Source: Lyophyllum atratum (taxonomy: Eukaryota > Basidiomycota > Agaricomycetes > Agaricales > Lyophyllaceae). From it: a stretch of DNA of 24,766 nt. This document shows, in pieces, positions 1 to 10,766 of this stretch. The position numbers and the translations under genes were made by a program. The DNA lies in the NCBI GenBank assembly GCA_014905825.1, contig JACGCN010000134.1, positions 1 through 24,766 on the forward strand. The letters run 5' to 3'. The stretch's first letter is position 1; the number at the start of each line of letters is the position of its first letter. The notes below the pieces were generated by a model. That model saw only the letters and a program-made list of their open reading frames with translations, was not told the origin of the DNA and did no database searches.

Positions 1-2951
1 TAATATTGACTTCGGCCTCTCTGATTCAGCCGTAGGACGCTTCTTCCAAATTGATGTTCCCATATCGTCCCCGCCACTGTCGGACTCCGGCTCGTACTGA
101 TTGCGGAATGTCGCCTCCGACATCTCGGAATTGCGGATGGCGAGGGAGGCGTTTCTGACCGCGAATCTTTCCCGTTTTCTGAGGCATGAGGCGGCATGAG
201 GGTGCCTTCAGAGGACTGGTTTATTAACGTCGAGAACCAAGTCTGATCTTCCTGCCTCAGTGTAGACTCCGAGCCTCGATCGTTTGTTCCGTTGACTTTG
301 CTGTCCGACGTCGAAGGTCTCGACGTGGGGTTCTTCTCCCGGCTTGGATAGAGCGGGCTCCGTGGGCTGATCGGTGTACGTGGCGGCGTCGTGAAGGACG
401 TCTCAGCTCCACTCTGGGCATCCGATGACCTGTCAGACCGATTGCCATAACTGTTCTCCAACTTTGAGCCAGAGTGATGTGTCGAGTGGTAAGGGCGGTT
501 GGGAGACACCCCACGAGGCGATCGACCGGGCTCTCCAGAATCCGCACTGCCGTAAGTGGGTGACTGGAGGCGCTGCTGTTTCCGGGTGGGAGATGCCATA
601 GAGTCCCCGAACGCCGATTGAGGACGCGGGTATGGGTCTTGATTCGGGGACATCAGACCACCGAAATAAGGTGTTCCACGCGAGGTATAGGTATCCCTAC
701 CTAGGTCGTAATTACTACTGAGCAGTGTCCCTTGCATTGGAAGAGGGCGGACTGCTGGTCGTGGAGGTTCATATGATTTAGGCAGCCCTGGCGAATATGA
801 TGAGTACGACGGGACTGGGTGTTGGGCGAGACATGGGCAGCTGAGGAGGGGCACGCCGCGCGCCACCAGGCTGCAATGTGGCAGGATGATTGTTATATGC
901 TGCCGCACGGAGATTGTCCATACTCTTGGTACCCTTTGTGAGGCGACTCCACTGGCTCGCGGAAGGTGGCATCGCCTTCGGTTCCCCCCTTTCTTCTCCT
1001 CGCCAGGCAAAAAATTTGGATGGAATGGGTACACCCGCATGGCGCTGAGCGAAGGTCGTACTCACTAGGGACTACTGGAACGGCTGGAGGTGGCTGCCGG
1101 GGCGGATTAGGGATCGCCAGAGCTCGACCAGTATACGGAGATGTGACTTTGTATCGCGATGGCGGAGGCTGAGGCTGCCGGGGACCTGTCCGAGAGGATG
1201 GCAAATTGGAACGAGATTCTTGCGGGGGAGGTGAAAACTCCTGATCGCTGGGGCGATTGCTCAAGAAGGTACAACGACCCAGGAATCAGATCGCCCGACT
1301 TGGTCGTCTACCTCATTCGGATATCTCTTCCGCCGGGCTCTTTCGTGGATGCTAGGCTTTCTTTAGAAGGCTCAGCTCTCAGCCTGCTCCCAAAGCATGG
1401 TGTCGGGTCCTCCATTGCTTTCCAGCGTTTCTCGTATTGCTGTTCTGCTGCCCTCAAAGCTTGCTCCCGTTCAGCTGCGGCATCTGACCCTGAGCGATCA
1501 TGTGCTCGATGTGCCGGAGGGATCAGCGAGTTTTCATCAGGCATAAAGGTTGAGCGATTTGGAGAGAGTGGAGGAGGCGGAGGCGGCGCCGTAAATTGCC
1601 TCTGATCAAGAGCGCCGAGGTCTGTTCGAGAGTGCTCTGATGGTGGAGAGGGCGTGTTCGTCCTTGGAGGACGAAGATGAGGCGAACTGGGTCGCGCGAG
1701 CTGCCCATTCGGCCGGCGCGCATGCCGCGGGGACGGGGGAGTATTACTGAGCCCCGTGTATGGCACCGTTTGCGGGTGTTGTTGTGGAGGGGAAGGAAGA
1801 GGATGTGGCTGTGGTATTGGCTTGGAAGTATCGCGATCTGGGTTATCCAAGTCTGCTTCATAGCCGCCGGCGGTCTCGAGCGGGTATTGTTCGCTTGCGG
1901 ATGATATACTTTCCTGTCGTGAGCGGCGTTTGGGTCGTAATGGGGCTGGGTTGGCATTGAAAGGGAGGATGGGAGGCGGAATGGTGGTGGCTGTGGGTGA
2001 ATGGGAGCGCAAGGGCTGCTCATGAACTGGTGCGGAAGAGTGAGAAACGAAAAACTTGAGGGAACCCTTGGAGTCGCCGTGGTCACGACACAAGGCGAAG
2101 AGCTTCTCGTCCGGTAGAGCATCCCCGATCGCATAAGCACCCATTTCGGTTTGGTATATGGAGAAGCGTAATTGCTCATCGTCTTGGATATTAAGCTACG
2201 AGGAAAGAGGTGAGGTGGGGACGACCTGCGGGCTGGACGGACCGACCTTGTTAAAAATACACTCTCGTACAAAGACAGCATTTGGTGCGCCGCTAATGTC
2301 GACGGTGACATACCAGTCAGAGTCGGTGGTGACGACGATGAGGACCTTTCCAGAGACAGTTCCCGTCGAACTGAGGCTGGAGACCGAGTCTGGGGTAGAC
2401 ACTGTGGGGGACTGGGGAGGATGTGAGGGATGTCAATGGCGAGAAACGATTGTGGGTCATACCGTGCGCGGGCGCCTTGGAGAAGACTCAGCGGGGGGCC
2501 GGTTGTGGCGGTTGTAGAATGGAGATTTGAGGGTCTGGATGAACTTGCCCTTGCGCGATGTGGTGATTTGAGGGCCATCGGCGATGCTGTGGGCGGCAAT
2601 GGCAGGGTCATGGGGTGTGAGGGCATCAGCGGTGAGATCAACAGGTGGGACGGGGAGGCTTGGGGTGGTGGGTGGTGGGGTGGATTCCTCGGCAGCGGGG
2701 GAGCTGGAGGTGGAGGGCGAGGACAATGAGGGATGTGATGAGGGATGATGTGGAAGATGGGTGGTGAGGGGGGTGTACGGGATCTGTGATTTTTGAGGAG
2801 GGCGGTTGGGGCGCAGGGGCTGGTGGTGGTAGACGGGCTGGGCGGTTAGATGTGCTCTGTGGTCGTCGTCGCTGCCGTCCGAGTCTGAGCCCGGGTTCGC
2901 AACGTAGAGGACTCGTGTGCGGCCCTTTACACCTCTCGCATCCTCAGACAT
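1..2951 (-). CDS. BCK1: BCK1-type MAP kinase kinase kinase, N-terminal part (partial, 3' end off the left edge)
   Basis: Likely the MAPKKK of the cell-wall-integrity cascade, which acts below protein kinase C and phosphorylates the MAPKK. Exons on the minus strand: 2951-2463, 2411-2247, 2195-1312, 1259-1066, 998-229, 178-<1; introns are 50-67 nt GT-AG and phases agree. About 890 residues are visible. A RA/ubiquitin-like module spans roughly residues 184-262 (starts GKVLIVVTTDSDWYV, later IYQTEMGAYAIGDALPDEKL and CRDHGDSKGSLKF), which I recognise from fungal Bck1. A long Ser/Pro-rich linker follows (WSRLTKGTKSMDNLR, TPYFGG, SPNQDPYPRPQSA), ending in TSIWKKRPTAESERP, typical of the stretch before the kinase domain. 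The kinase domain itself is not in the window. One extra base seems present in the run at 811-813; a 52-nt intron at 815-866 is the alternative. The ATG at 2951 is the first in frame. The identity rests on remembered similarity. Confidence 0.75.
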
Positions 2952-3098
2952 AGAGGGTAGAATGGGGGCAGCAGCGGGCAGCGGGACAGCACGACGGCAG
3001 CACCGACGGCAAGCTGGGCAATCGCAGTCCACACAACGTTGGCGTCGTCCACTTAATCGCTGACTAAGACTTGCACAACTCAAATGCCATCAATACTA

Positions 3099-4144
3099 CT
3101 ACATCTTTGGAAACTCGGCCTTCTCCTCCAGCAGCTGCTCACCCCATGACAGCAGCTTCAGCAGTCCCACAAGCTTCACCTCCTTCCCTTGACTCAGACT
3201 CTCTAAAATCGCTGCATTCACCTCCCCAGCCGTCTTCATCCGCTGCCCAGGTGACAAAAGCTCCGAAATCGCCGCAGGTGCAGACGGAGATGATTCGAAC
3301 GCCAAGAGCGCCATTGTTCGCTCTAATTCAGACAAGAACTCGGGGCTTTCTTCCCCCCTGGGCGCCAACTCTGACTGAGCAAACTGTAGTGCATCGGCTA
3401 TTCGCCCCTGGCGTATGTATTCAATAAGTTTTTGTTGTTGTAAATGGAAGTAGAGTGCGGGATTGGTATCTAATATCTAGCGACAGAACCATGTTAGTGA
3501 CGGCGTATTAAATACAGAGAAAGACAAAGAGTCGTATCATATTGAAGACTGAAGTTTTGGTGTTTACAATTCTCATCACCGACCTCGAAAGGTCTGAGAG
3601 TGGTGCATGAAACGTTATAATCCTTCGACTCTTGTCCACAGCCAAAACGAAATCGAGCGTACCTCGGGATTCAGATCGTTGACTTGTGTGATGGCCTCCT
3701 CGATGTCGCCTCGCTGGAGAGCTTCTCGGATGTTCATCCTACTTTCTATGCTCTCGAAGTCAACTGGTGGAGCGAGATCGGCTTCTTGACTGAATTCTTC
3801 TGCAGCGGACTTGTAGCCTTCGATGACAAGATAGTCCATGATGAGACGGTTCAGGTCACTGCGAAAGGTAATGGATCAGTATCAAAATTGATAATCCCTA
3901 GGATTGGAAAGAGTGGGGGTCAGATAATACATGCAATTGATCTACTCTTCATGAGATTCAGAGAGATTCCCAATTGTTGTTCATCCGTAGCGAGCGATAC
4001 AAGAGGCATTAGAAGGACTCACTTCTTAGTGACCTGCACTTCATGAAGTCGACGATCCCATTCGTCTCTGCGAATGGACTGTTTTGGGGGCTAAGTTATC
4101 GACATTAGATTGGTGGGAATGTGACAGAGGTCGAAACTGACCAT
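3099..4144 (-). CDS. GID8: GID complex subunit 8 (LisH-CTLH-CRA protein)
   Basis: Scaffold subunit of the GID/CTLH E3 ubiquitin ligase, which in yeast degrades gluconeogenic enzymes. Exons: 4144-4142, 4090-4023, 3858-3663, 3476-3099; introns 51, 164 and 186 nt; 214 residues, near the usual ~220-230. The first coding exon is only the ATG, followed at once by GTCAGT, and the protein starts MPPKQSIRRDEWDRRL. A LisH motif occupies about residues 24-55 (NDLNRLIMDYLVIEGYKSAA), then CTLH (SRMNIREALQRGDIEEAI, ILDTNPALYFHLQQQKLIEY) and a CRA-like end (LVGLLKLLSWGEQLLEEKAE). It stops right after EFPKM, about a dozen residues earlier than homologues I recall. It lies 147 bp upstream of the BCK1 start, same strand. 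No frame breaks were needed. The 164- and 186-nt introns are longer than the window norm; I found no missed exon in them. Confidence 0.85.
4142..4144 (-). other. GID8: Start-codon-only coding exon of GID8
   Basis: The coding part of the first GID8 exon consists of the ATG alone. GTCAGT follows directly, and the acceptor at 4091 (AACTTAG) resumes in frame with CCC CCA AAA CAG. Frame 4090-4023 has no ATG leading into the conserved DEWDRRLHEVQVTKN segment, which supports this model. The ATG can only be translated if this 51-nt intron is removed correctly. Confidence 0.65.
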
Positions 4145-4220
4145 TAGGGATGTTTGAAAAAGACGGCGCGAATTTATGGGAAGCTCACATCTCACAGTTT
4201 AGGGTAGGCTTTGAGCGCAT

Positions 4221-4228
4221 TCACGTGA
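4221..4228. promoter_or_regulatory. Perfect 8-bp palindrome TCACGTGA (CACGTG E-box)
   Basis: The palindrome lies about 80 bp upstream of the GID8 start codon, in the 270-bp gap between GID8 and the monooxygenase pseudogene. CACGTG is the known core of fungal bHLH (Cbf1-type) sites. Function here is inferred from position only. Confidence 0.3.
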
Positions 4229-4414
4229 TTGCGCTCCCTCAGGCCTCCAAAGTTACATTGAGTCTTGACAACTTACAGCACGGTCAGTGTTGGGTCAGTG
4301 TTACATACTGGTCCGGAACGCGTGTTCCGTTGAGGTATCGGAAATTCCTCAATGTGCACATTGCATGGCCTGGGAGATGAAGAAATTTATCGCTCAATTG
4401 CATCTCTCAAGAAA

Positions 4415-6034
4415 TTATCCTGTAAGATCGAAATCGGGTATAAAGACTTTTCCCTGACTCTTCTCCCACTTCTCCTGCCACTCAAACGGTTGCATGAGGT
4501 CAGCCCATTGTGCATCCGTCTCCACACCATCCAACCATGTACCTCGCGTACCAAAGCTTTCTATCCGCTTTCATCCTTGTCTGAGGTACTTATAAGTGAA
4601 GATATCCCTTCGCCAATCCTCAACGTAATTCTTGCCGTCGTCTGGTATGGCTCCCTAAGTAGGACACAATCCACAAACTTCACTGAGATTATGGAAAGAG
4701 GCACTTACATTCACTTTCAAATAGGCTACCAGCTCATCCTGATAGTCACTGGATCTATTCACTGGTAGTCTGTGTCCGAGGCTGTATGGGTCATATCCGG
4801 CCTTGCGCAGGGCGTCTTCGCGCATATCCAGATCTTTCAGCAGCTCATTCCGAGCAGGAAGCAGTGCGCTGTTAAGAATGGCATGCGTAGTGAACAACGC
4901 TTTGGCGATATCCGAGGGACAATAGGGCTTGGGAGCCCAATGGACGCCAGTGCATTGACCGGATAGGGAGGCGACAGCGAAAATATGTGTTGGTGCAGAG
5001 GAAAGATATAATGAGTATTCGTGACAAGCTGCCCCGAGTATGAGTCGTTAGAGCGCGCCTGGCGATCCGTAACGAGGACGTGACCTGTCTCGAGGAAAGG
5101 CTTCCGAATCTCGTAGCCGGTAGCGAGTAGGACCGCATCTACGTCTGCTGCAGTTCCATCCTCAAAAACGACTGTCGGCGGTGAAATAAGAGACATCTGG
5201 CTTCGGGTGTGCGCATCTCATGGAAACAAGAGTCTGCACTCCTAGTAAATAACCTGCACGTGCGTTTTTTTAATTTACTGACCTCTTTCGCATATCGTAC
5301 AACCTGTGACGCCGCGTCTCGACCACTTGACCCAGTACCGACCACCAGCACACGGCGCCCGGCGTATCTTTCTGGACCTCGGTACCACTCACTGCGTTCT
5401 TGCCAGACAGGAATCCGAGGTACATGATTATTGCCCGTCGTCACAATAAGATGGTCAAAGCCCTATGTCGCGTTGATCCACTCGCGTCGCGATAAGCGAT
5501 ATCCCAACGACCCTCAATTGCATTCCCTGTCCATGACGTCTTGAAGACCTCGCGGTTGAAGTGGATGTGGCGGTATAAATTGTAATGGGAGGCATACCGC
5601 GGATGGTATACTTCCACATACTCGTGGGGTGGATACAACGGAGTGCCCTTCGTCAAGGGAAACTGTGGAAAAGACATGGATGGGTGGGACTGACGTGTTG
5701 GTGTGAAGTAAGGGGTACAACGGAGTTTCGGCTACTGGCGGGAGTGCGAGATCTGGGTCAGGTAGCCTGGTTGACCTCGTCAATGGGCAGCCTCATGAGT
5801 AAATAGGATCGCTGCTCACCAAATACCACCCAGATTGTGCCTTCGTTCAAATAAGACAACTTATTTCGAAGATCTAGTGGATTCCGGCAGGTCGAAAAGA
5901 GTCTTGAGTGTCGCTAATCTCGCGCTGCCGGCACCAACGATGGCAATGCTCTTTACGTCCTGTGATTGTGCCGCATGATGAAACGGGAGGCGCAACCCAA
6001 AGAAAGAGAAGGCAGCCTGGCGAAACTTGACCAT
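4415..6034 (-). pseudogene. Decayed flavin-containing monooxygenase-like gene
   Basis: The reading frame of a class-B flavin monooxygenase can be followed end to end but is broken repeatedly. Start MVKFRQAAFSFFGL at 6034. The FAD motif reads VGAGSARLA, so the third Gly of GxGxxG is Arg (codon 39, 5918-5920). An in-frame TAA (5861-5863) precedes VVLFERRHNLGGIW. After an intron (5767-5819) comes LPDPDLALPPVAETPLYP, then frame breaks near 5678 and 5457. The NADPH motif VVGTGSSGRDAASQ survives. Between about 5200 and 5270 no splice joins the frames cleanly (TAG 5242-5244, TGA 5218-5220). VDAVLLATGYEIRKPFLE is intact; the frame breaks again at 4916-4918. After an intron (4655-4708), TGA 4571-4573 interrupts the terminal exon before KRIESFGTRGTWLDG. 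A segment also seems missing between PVWQERSEW and YRGPERY. Some frame breaks could be assembly indels; the stops and lost Gly are harder to explain that way. Confidence 0.75.
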
Positions 6035-6367
6035 GGATTTGAAGACGTTAGGGAAGGGGGCACCGAGCTGTAGAGGCAGACACGCTCCATACTTATCGAG
6101 ACCTATAGTTTGAGTAATATGGTCGTAAGATGGCGGGCTTCCGTCTAAGCATGCTCTTGACTAGAATACTATCACCGAGCATCAAAGATATCAATGCTGC
6201 CTCGGCGAGGCGAATCTGAAAATCCTCTGATGAGTAAGGCTGTCTGAAATGAAACCGGCTACAATTGATACAACTGGCATAGCCTATGTTGAGTCATTGA
6301 AAAGTGATATTGCACCATTGTTGGACTAAAGGTTGAGCATATGATTCATATTGAGTATCTCCTTGTG
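6035..6367. other. Intergenic gap between the monooxygenase pseudogene and RRP15
   Basis: These 333 bases separate the 5' end of the pseudogene from the 3' end of RRP15, both on the minus strand. I see no conserved coding segment, RNA gene or repeat. Confidence 0.5.
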
Positions 6368-7142
6368 TTATGCTTTGGAAACTATTCCACCAGATCTGAT
6401 CATGTCGAAGAAATCATCTTTATCTACAGCACCTAGTGGACATCAACATGCATAGTTGAGTAGAAGTAAAAGCGACGCACTTTCTTTTCCTCTTCCAATG
6501 ATGTTGTCTTTATCCTTCGCCTTCTTCCCCTGTGATTTGCTGCTGCTCATGAGAGGTGCCGGCAACGTTGGTTTGCCTGATCCTCTCGCAGCTTTTGTTT
6601 CTTCAGCAGCAGCGGAAGCGGATGCTTGCGATTGCCGTATCACATTGAACAACTTGACAACTTTGCGAAGGCATCAGAATTCTTGATTGACGGATACAAG
6701 GAATGAGCTGACCTCCTCTCTGGGCAACCTTTCGCAGAGCTCTCTCGCTCTCCCCTCCCCAGCCTCCGATAGCATCCGTTATGCGACCCTTGTCTTCTTT
6801 TTCTTTCTTTTCGACCTGCAGGACTTTTTTCGCCCTGTTTTCGAGTTTCTCGTCGTTTCGTTTTCTGGCAATGGATGGTTTCAGAGACAAGGGCAGTGAT
6901 GAAGGTGCATCGGTATTTAGTAGCGATTGCAACGTAGCCCCGAAAGCAGAGGTGCCGGTGGCTCGAATTTTACGTTTGGACGTCTGTCGTGATTTTTGTT
7001 TCTTCACAACGATTTCGTCGGAGGTGTCAGGAGAATCGCTATCGCCCGCTGAAAAGTCGTCGGGACTAGATTCGCGAGATTCTGCATGGGAAGCCATGTC
7101 TTGTTGGTCGTCAGATAGCCTCTGTCTCTTGTGGGGATGCAT
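6368..7142 (-). CDS. RRP15: Ribosomal RNA-processing protein 15 (Rrp15)
   Basis: Nucleolar factor for maturation of pre-60S particles and 27S/25S pre-rRNA. Exons: 7142-6713, 6660-6481, 6432-6368; introns of 52 and 48 nt; 224 residues. The N-terminus is polar and rich in Ser/Asp/Lys (MHPHKRQRLSDDQQDMASHA). The Rrp15 domain starts near SAFGATLQSLLNTDAPSSLP and runs through KRNDEKLENRAKKVLQ and ERALRKVAQRGVVKLFNVIR. The last exon encodes DKDDFFDMIRSGGIVSKA, the conserved C-terminal motif, and joins to GRGKE with correct phase. The ATG at 7142 is the first in frame (the frame extends upstream only via GTG). It is divergent from the ankyrin-DIL gene with a 246-bp shared 5' region. No frame breaks. 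Confidence 0.88.
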
Positions 7143-7288
7143 GGGGGTTTGTAAGGAGAGAGTTTGGATATAAGCGCGTCCGATCACGTAAATACATAAA
7201 CAGCATCATTCTGGTTGGTGGTGACCTTGAATGGCCCAGCGTGGTTACATGTTGCTACAAGTCACTATCTCCCCTCAAGACGTCGTAT

Positions 7289-7296
7289 CCAATTGG
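7289..7296. promoter_or_regulatory. CCAATTGG palindrome in the RRP15 / ankyrin-DIL divergent promoter
   Basis: An inverted CCAAT pair (CCAATTGG) sits midway in the 246-bp region between two divergent start codons. CCAAT is the known target of the HAP (NF-Y) complex and reads on both strands here. A role in either gene is inferred from position. Confidence 0.35.
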
Positions 7297-7388
7297 CCAT
7301 AGCTGACCTCTGACTGTCTCTACCGTACACCCCCTCAATTACCAGCAATAGCGCGACTTCGATCGTCATCTGCTCCTTGCCTGATACG

Positions 7389-10300
7389 ATGGCCTCGACT
7401 TCTCTTCAACGATTGGACTTTTCTCCAGAACCAGATCTTCATCCGTTATACCCTTCTCTGACGCATATTGCCTCCCTTATATCGTCTAATTCGGGGCTTA
7501 CTCCTGGGCAGAGAGCCGAACTTGTCGCGCACTGCTTGGCTCGTGCATGTGTATTCGGGGAGCTCATTATCCTCCAGTATCTTCTTTCCGACACTCACGC
7601 GCAGGTCCACGTTGACCTAGGTATACGTGACGAGGATGGTCTCGGCCTCGTTAGTCTCGCGATCCATGGATTCGGTGCTGAATCCGACCGCGATGTCGAG
7701 AGAGAAGAATGCGTCAGGCTATTGATTGCCCAAGGAGCGGATCTACAGGCAGACAAAGGTGGATATGATTCTACATGCTCGGCATATCTCTCTGATCGGA
7801 TTTCCCAGATGGTTGGACGCCATTGCACCATGCGGCTCTGCTCTCTCCACCCACTCTAGTATCTCACCTAATGACACATGGATGTTCTCCATTTGCCGCG
7901 ACGCGTCGCGGTCTAACGCCTCTCGACGTAGTGACAGCTCATTCCGTACTGCCTGGTCGAGATGATGTCGCCTTATTGTTGGAAGAAGCTATGCGAGGCG
8001 AGGGATGGACGGGTGGTAGAATGGAACAGAAACGCAGAATATCTGAGCAACGGCAGAAACGAAAAACGCGGCAGAAGGACATGCAGAGTGGCATCAGCCG
8101 AGTTCTTTCTATCAACCCATCGTGGTGGGGTCCTGAGACGGATTCCGATTCTGAGTCAGAGGACGAAGATGATGACGAGAAAGTCTATGTGAGTACCCTG
8201 CTCCTCCTTCTAGGCAAGCTCTGACACGCACATAGACGCCCCCAGCTGACTATTCATCCATGCTAGTCTTCTCGCCACCTTCCTTACCACATATCTTCGA
8301 CTCTCTTATAACCAACTTCCAACCTTCGCTGCGGAATGCAACCCCGGCAAACACGCTATACCTGCTGGCAAGATTCGCATGCCTCACATGCGACCATACC
8401 TGGCTTGAAGACCTGATAATTGGTGCTACAGACGCTATCGAAGAAACTTTCTTCGTACGGATACATCAGCTGTCCTGCTAGTAATCTCAGTTAATCTCTT
8501 CGAACAGAGTCGTGCGGACGACGTGACCTGTTTGGTCTTTGGTTATATAATACCATGACGTGGCTTCACCTTCTACAGTGCGATAACTCAATAAATGAGG
8601 CCTGTGAGATCTTGGGTTCTTTTGAACTTATAGAGGAAGTCATAAACTCGGTTTTTGGTAACTTTAGAGCTCTTTACATGCTAGCTATTGCTGAATCTCA
8701 TACCTTGCAGTATTCATCATTCGGTTCGCGGAACGTCGCATTGACCAACTTTTCGATGTCGCCTTTCTGGACTTCTCTCCCCAAGGATCTGAATTTGATA
8801 CTATCCAATTTGAATCCGACTGGTCTTTTTTGCGCCCTTTCTCCGGGAAGAAGAAGACTCCCTCCAGCTCGGTATCCGCCAACAATGTACTCGCTCGTGC
8901 ACGAGCTCCATCCTCTCCACCAAGCCCGAAACGGCCACTCTCGCCGTCTCAGAGCCAAGGAGCCATCCCCTCATCGTCGTCAAGAGGTTTTTCGTCCTTG
9001 CGGCAAAGCTTCGCCCGAGGTCGCGGTCCATCTGCCACACCTCTCTCAGCTATGTTCCCTGAATCGCCGCCGCCGTCTCCGACTGACTTGACCGCGTTTT
9101 TAACGGCCTTGCATACTCTGTTATATTTGTCCGACATAAATCCTGCCTTGACGACCCAACTGTGGTCTCAGGTGATGTATTGGACATCATGTAAGAAGCA
9201 AGTTGAACCACAAGCACAGTCGCTAACTCGTTCACGACTAGGTGAAATCTTCAATCGCATAATTACTCGCAAGAAGTACATCTGCCGGTAATTGTGTTTC
9301 CCCTTAGATCACTACCCCTTGGTTTGAAACAAAATTTATGGTAAGATCGCGAGCTGTACAGATCGGGATGAACCTAGCTGTCCTTGAAGAATGGGTTGAA
9401 CAAATGGGAATACCTCCTGGCGTCCAAGCACACTTCCTTCCAGCGCGAGACCTACTGAACTGGTTACAAGTATGCCCACGTTGTCATCTTCATTGGGAGT
9501 TGTAACATAACAATGACTACAGAGCCTTTCGTCGATATCCGAATTCCCTGACCTGGTGGCTACTATTCAGAGAATGAAGAGCATCAATCCCCTGCAGGTA
9601 AGATTCCTGTTCATCAGCTGAGCATGTTCTTGACGGGTCTTTTTCAAGATGCAACGCGCTGTCCGTGATTACAAATACGAAGTTAACGAGGGGAGAATGA
9701 CTGAGGAATGTATCCAATATCTAACCCAACTCCAAAAGACTGGGAAAGGCACAGGGTTAAACTCGGTGTCGAGGCACTTCGTAGAGAGGTCCACTAGTCA
9801 TCCATCTTCTGGGCCAATCCGCTCACTATTATTTCACACTTAGATGGGTGACAGAGAACGGGAAGGCAGCGTTTCGTCTTACGTTGATGAGGCATCTAGT
9901 GGTGTAGCCGGACAAACCCCTTCCATATCCACAAATTCATCCGACAATTCTGGTCACCATAATATCGACATTTTGTTTGGTACACCCAAAGAGATCCTGT
10001 CATGGGAACCTGCCAAGCCACCACCTGCGCTTGGAGAGTTACTGGATTCACGATACATGCTCCCATTGCTATTCCCTTCGGACCCTCGTATGCTTGCCGC
10101 TCTTCCCAGAAGCCCCCTCTGGCAGAAGAAGGAACAAGGAAGAAACAGGGTCATCAAACTACTCGTAGCAGTCGCAGCATACCATGGAGATCACGGAATA
10201 GGAAGTTGAGAGAAGTTGGGGTGGGTGCGTTGCAATGGGTGGATGGGATCAGGTCAGCAGCTCGTTGGGCTAGACCAACCATGCTTGAAGACGACGAGGA

Positions 10301-10457
10301 AGACCAGCAACCTCCTGCGCATGCTTCCGATGACCGCGTTGTCGGCGAGGAGACTGGCATGAGAATTAATACCCACATCACGCCATTGACTAGGAAGCCG
10401 TCTGTGAGGAAAGGTAGACTTAGTCTGGGAGAGTCCACGCCAGTAGAACGTGCATGA
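7389..10457 (+). CDS. Ankyrin-repeat and dilute (DIL) domain protein
   Basis: A fungal ankyrin plus DIL protein without a myosin motor; DIL domains in class V myosins bind cargo adaptors. Exons: 7389-7758, 7809-8188, 8236-8454, 8508-8657, 8711-9190, 9242-9287, 9346-9469, 9523-9597, 9649-9788, 9844-10457; introns 47-58 nt; about 866 residues. Ankyrin repeats span roughly residues 60-190 (DGWTPLHHAALLSPPTLVSH, GLTPLDVVTA). An acidic stretch (DSDSESEDEDDDE) precedes the DIL region, which holds WLHLLQCDNSINEACEILGS, FIIRFAERRIDQLFD, WSQVMYWTSCEIFNRIITRK, LLNWLQ and AVRDYKYEVNEGRMTEECIQ. Three one-base deletions must be assumed, all in homopolymer runs: 8538-8540, 9734-9737 and 10105-10107. With them all exon phases agree and conserved sequence resumes. 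I therefore read a functional gene with sequence errors; a recent pseudogene is the alternative. Confidence 0.8.
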
Positions 10458-10766
10458 CGTCCATTCCTGGAACCTTTGCATCCTCTAGATCTACATATCA
10501 CCTGTTGCTGTGCAAGCGTATATGTATCGTTTGAAATTTGAACTGAAATTGTCACCAGAATTAGTGGTCGGCAACGAGGGTCTTGGCGACATGGCATCAT
10601 TGCCTTGAGCCCAGAGGCAGTGCAAAGGTTGTTCAATGGCAGTCGCCTCAGGGCTGCGCTTTCTACCTTCACCGCCAACCGTCACTTCCCTCGTGTTTTT
10701 CAACCTTGAGACTCTGAGCTCCTGCTATTCCTTCCGTCATTATAATACCCCGCTGCATATTTTATT
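10458..10766. other. Intergenic gap and presumed rhomboid promoter
   Basis: These 309 bases separate two plus-strand genes. A TATA-like TATAATA lies at 10741-10747, about 20 bp before the rhomboid start codon. Nothing else is recognisable. Confidence 0.4.

Noticed and set aside
815..866. A 52-nt intron (GTGGCG...CCCAG) to explain the BCK1 frame break
   Set aside because: The phase fits, but the donor is poor, and removing one base of a run restores PTPSPSYSSYSPG directly, matching similar breaks elsewhere. It is kept as an alternative.
2952..3083. Cys-rich upstream extension of the BCK1 frame
   Set aside because: It has no ATG (only TTG); the first ATG in frame, at 2951, gives a sensible start.
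2463..4144. BCK1 and GID8 as one co-transcribed unit
   Set aside because: Same strand with a 147-bp gap is normal spacing in compact fungal genomes; nothing indicates a shared transcript.
4150..4380. A 76-codon plus-strand open frame upstream of GID8
   Set aside because: No conserved motif; it overlaps the expected GID8 promoter.
4415..6034. A functional monooxygenase by stop readthrough
   Set aside because: The stops are of different types, the FAD Gly is lost and several frame breaks add up; readthrough would not restore activity.
8530..8545. Programmed frameshifting in the ankyrin-DIL gene
   Set aside because: There is no slippery heptamer or pseudoknot, and similar one-base breaks occur in unrelated genes of the window.
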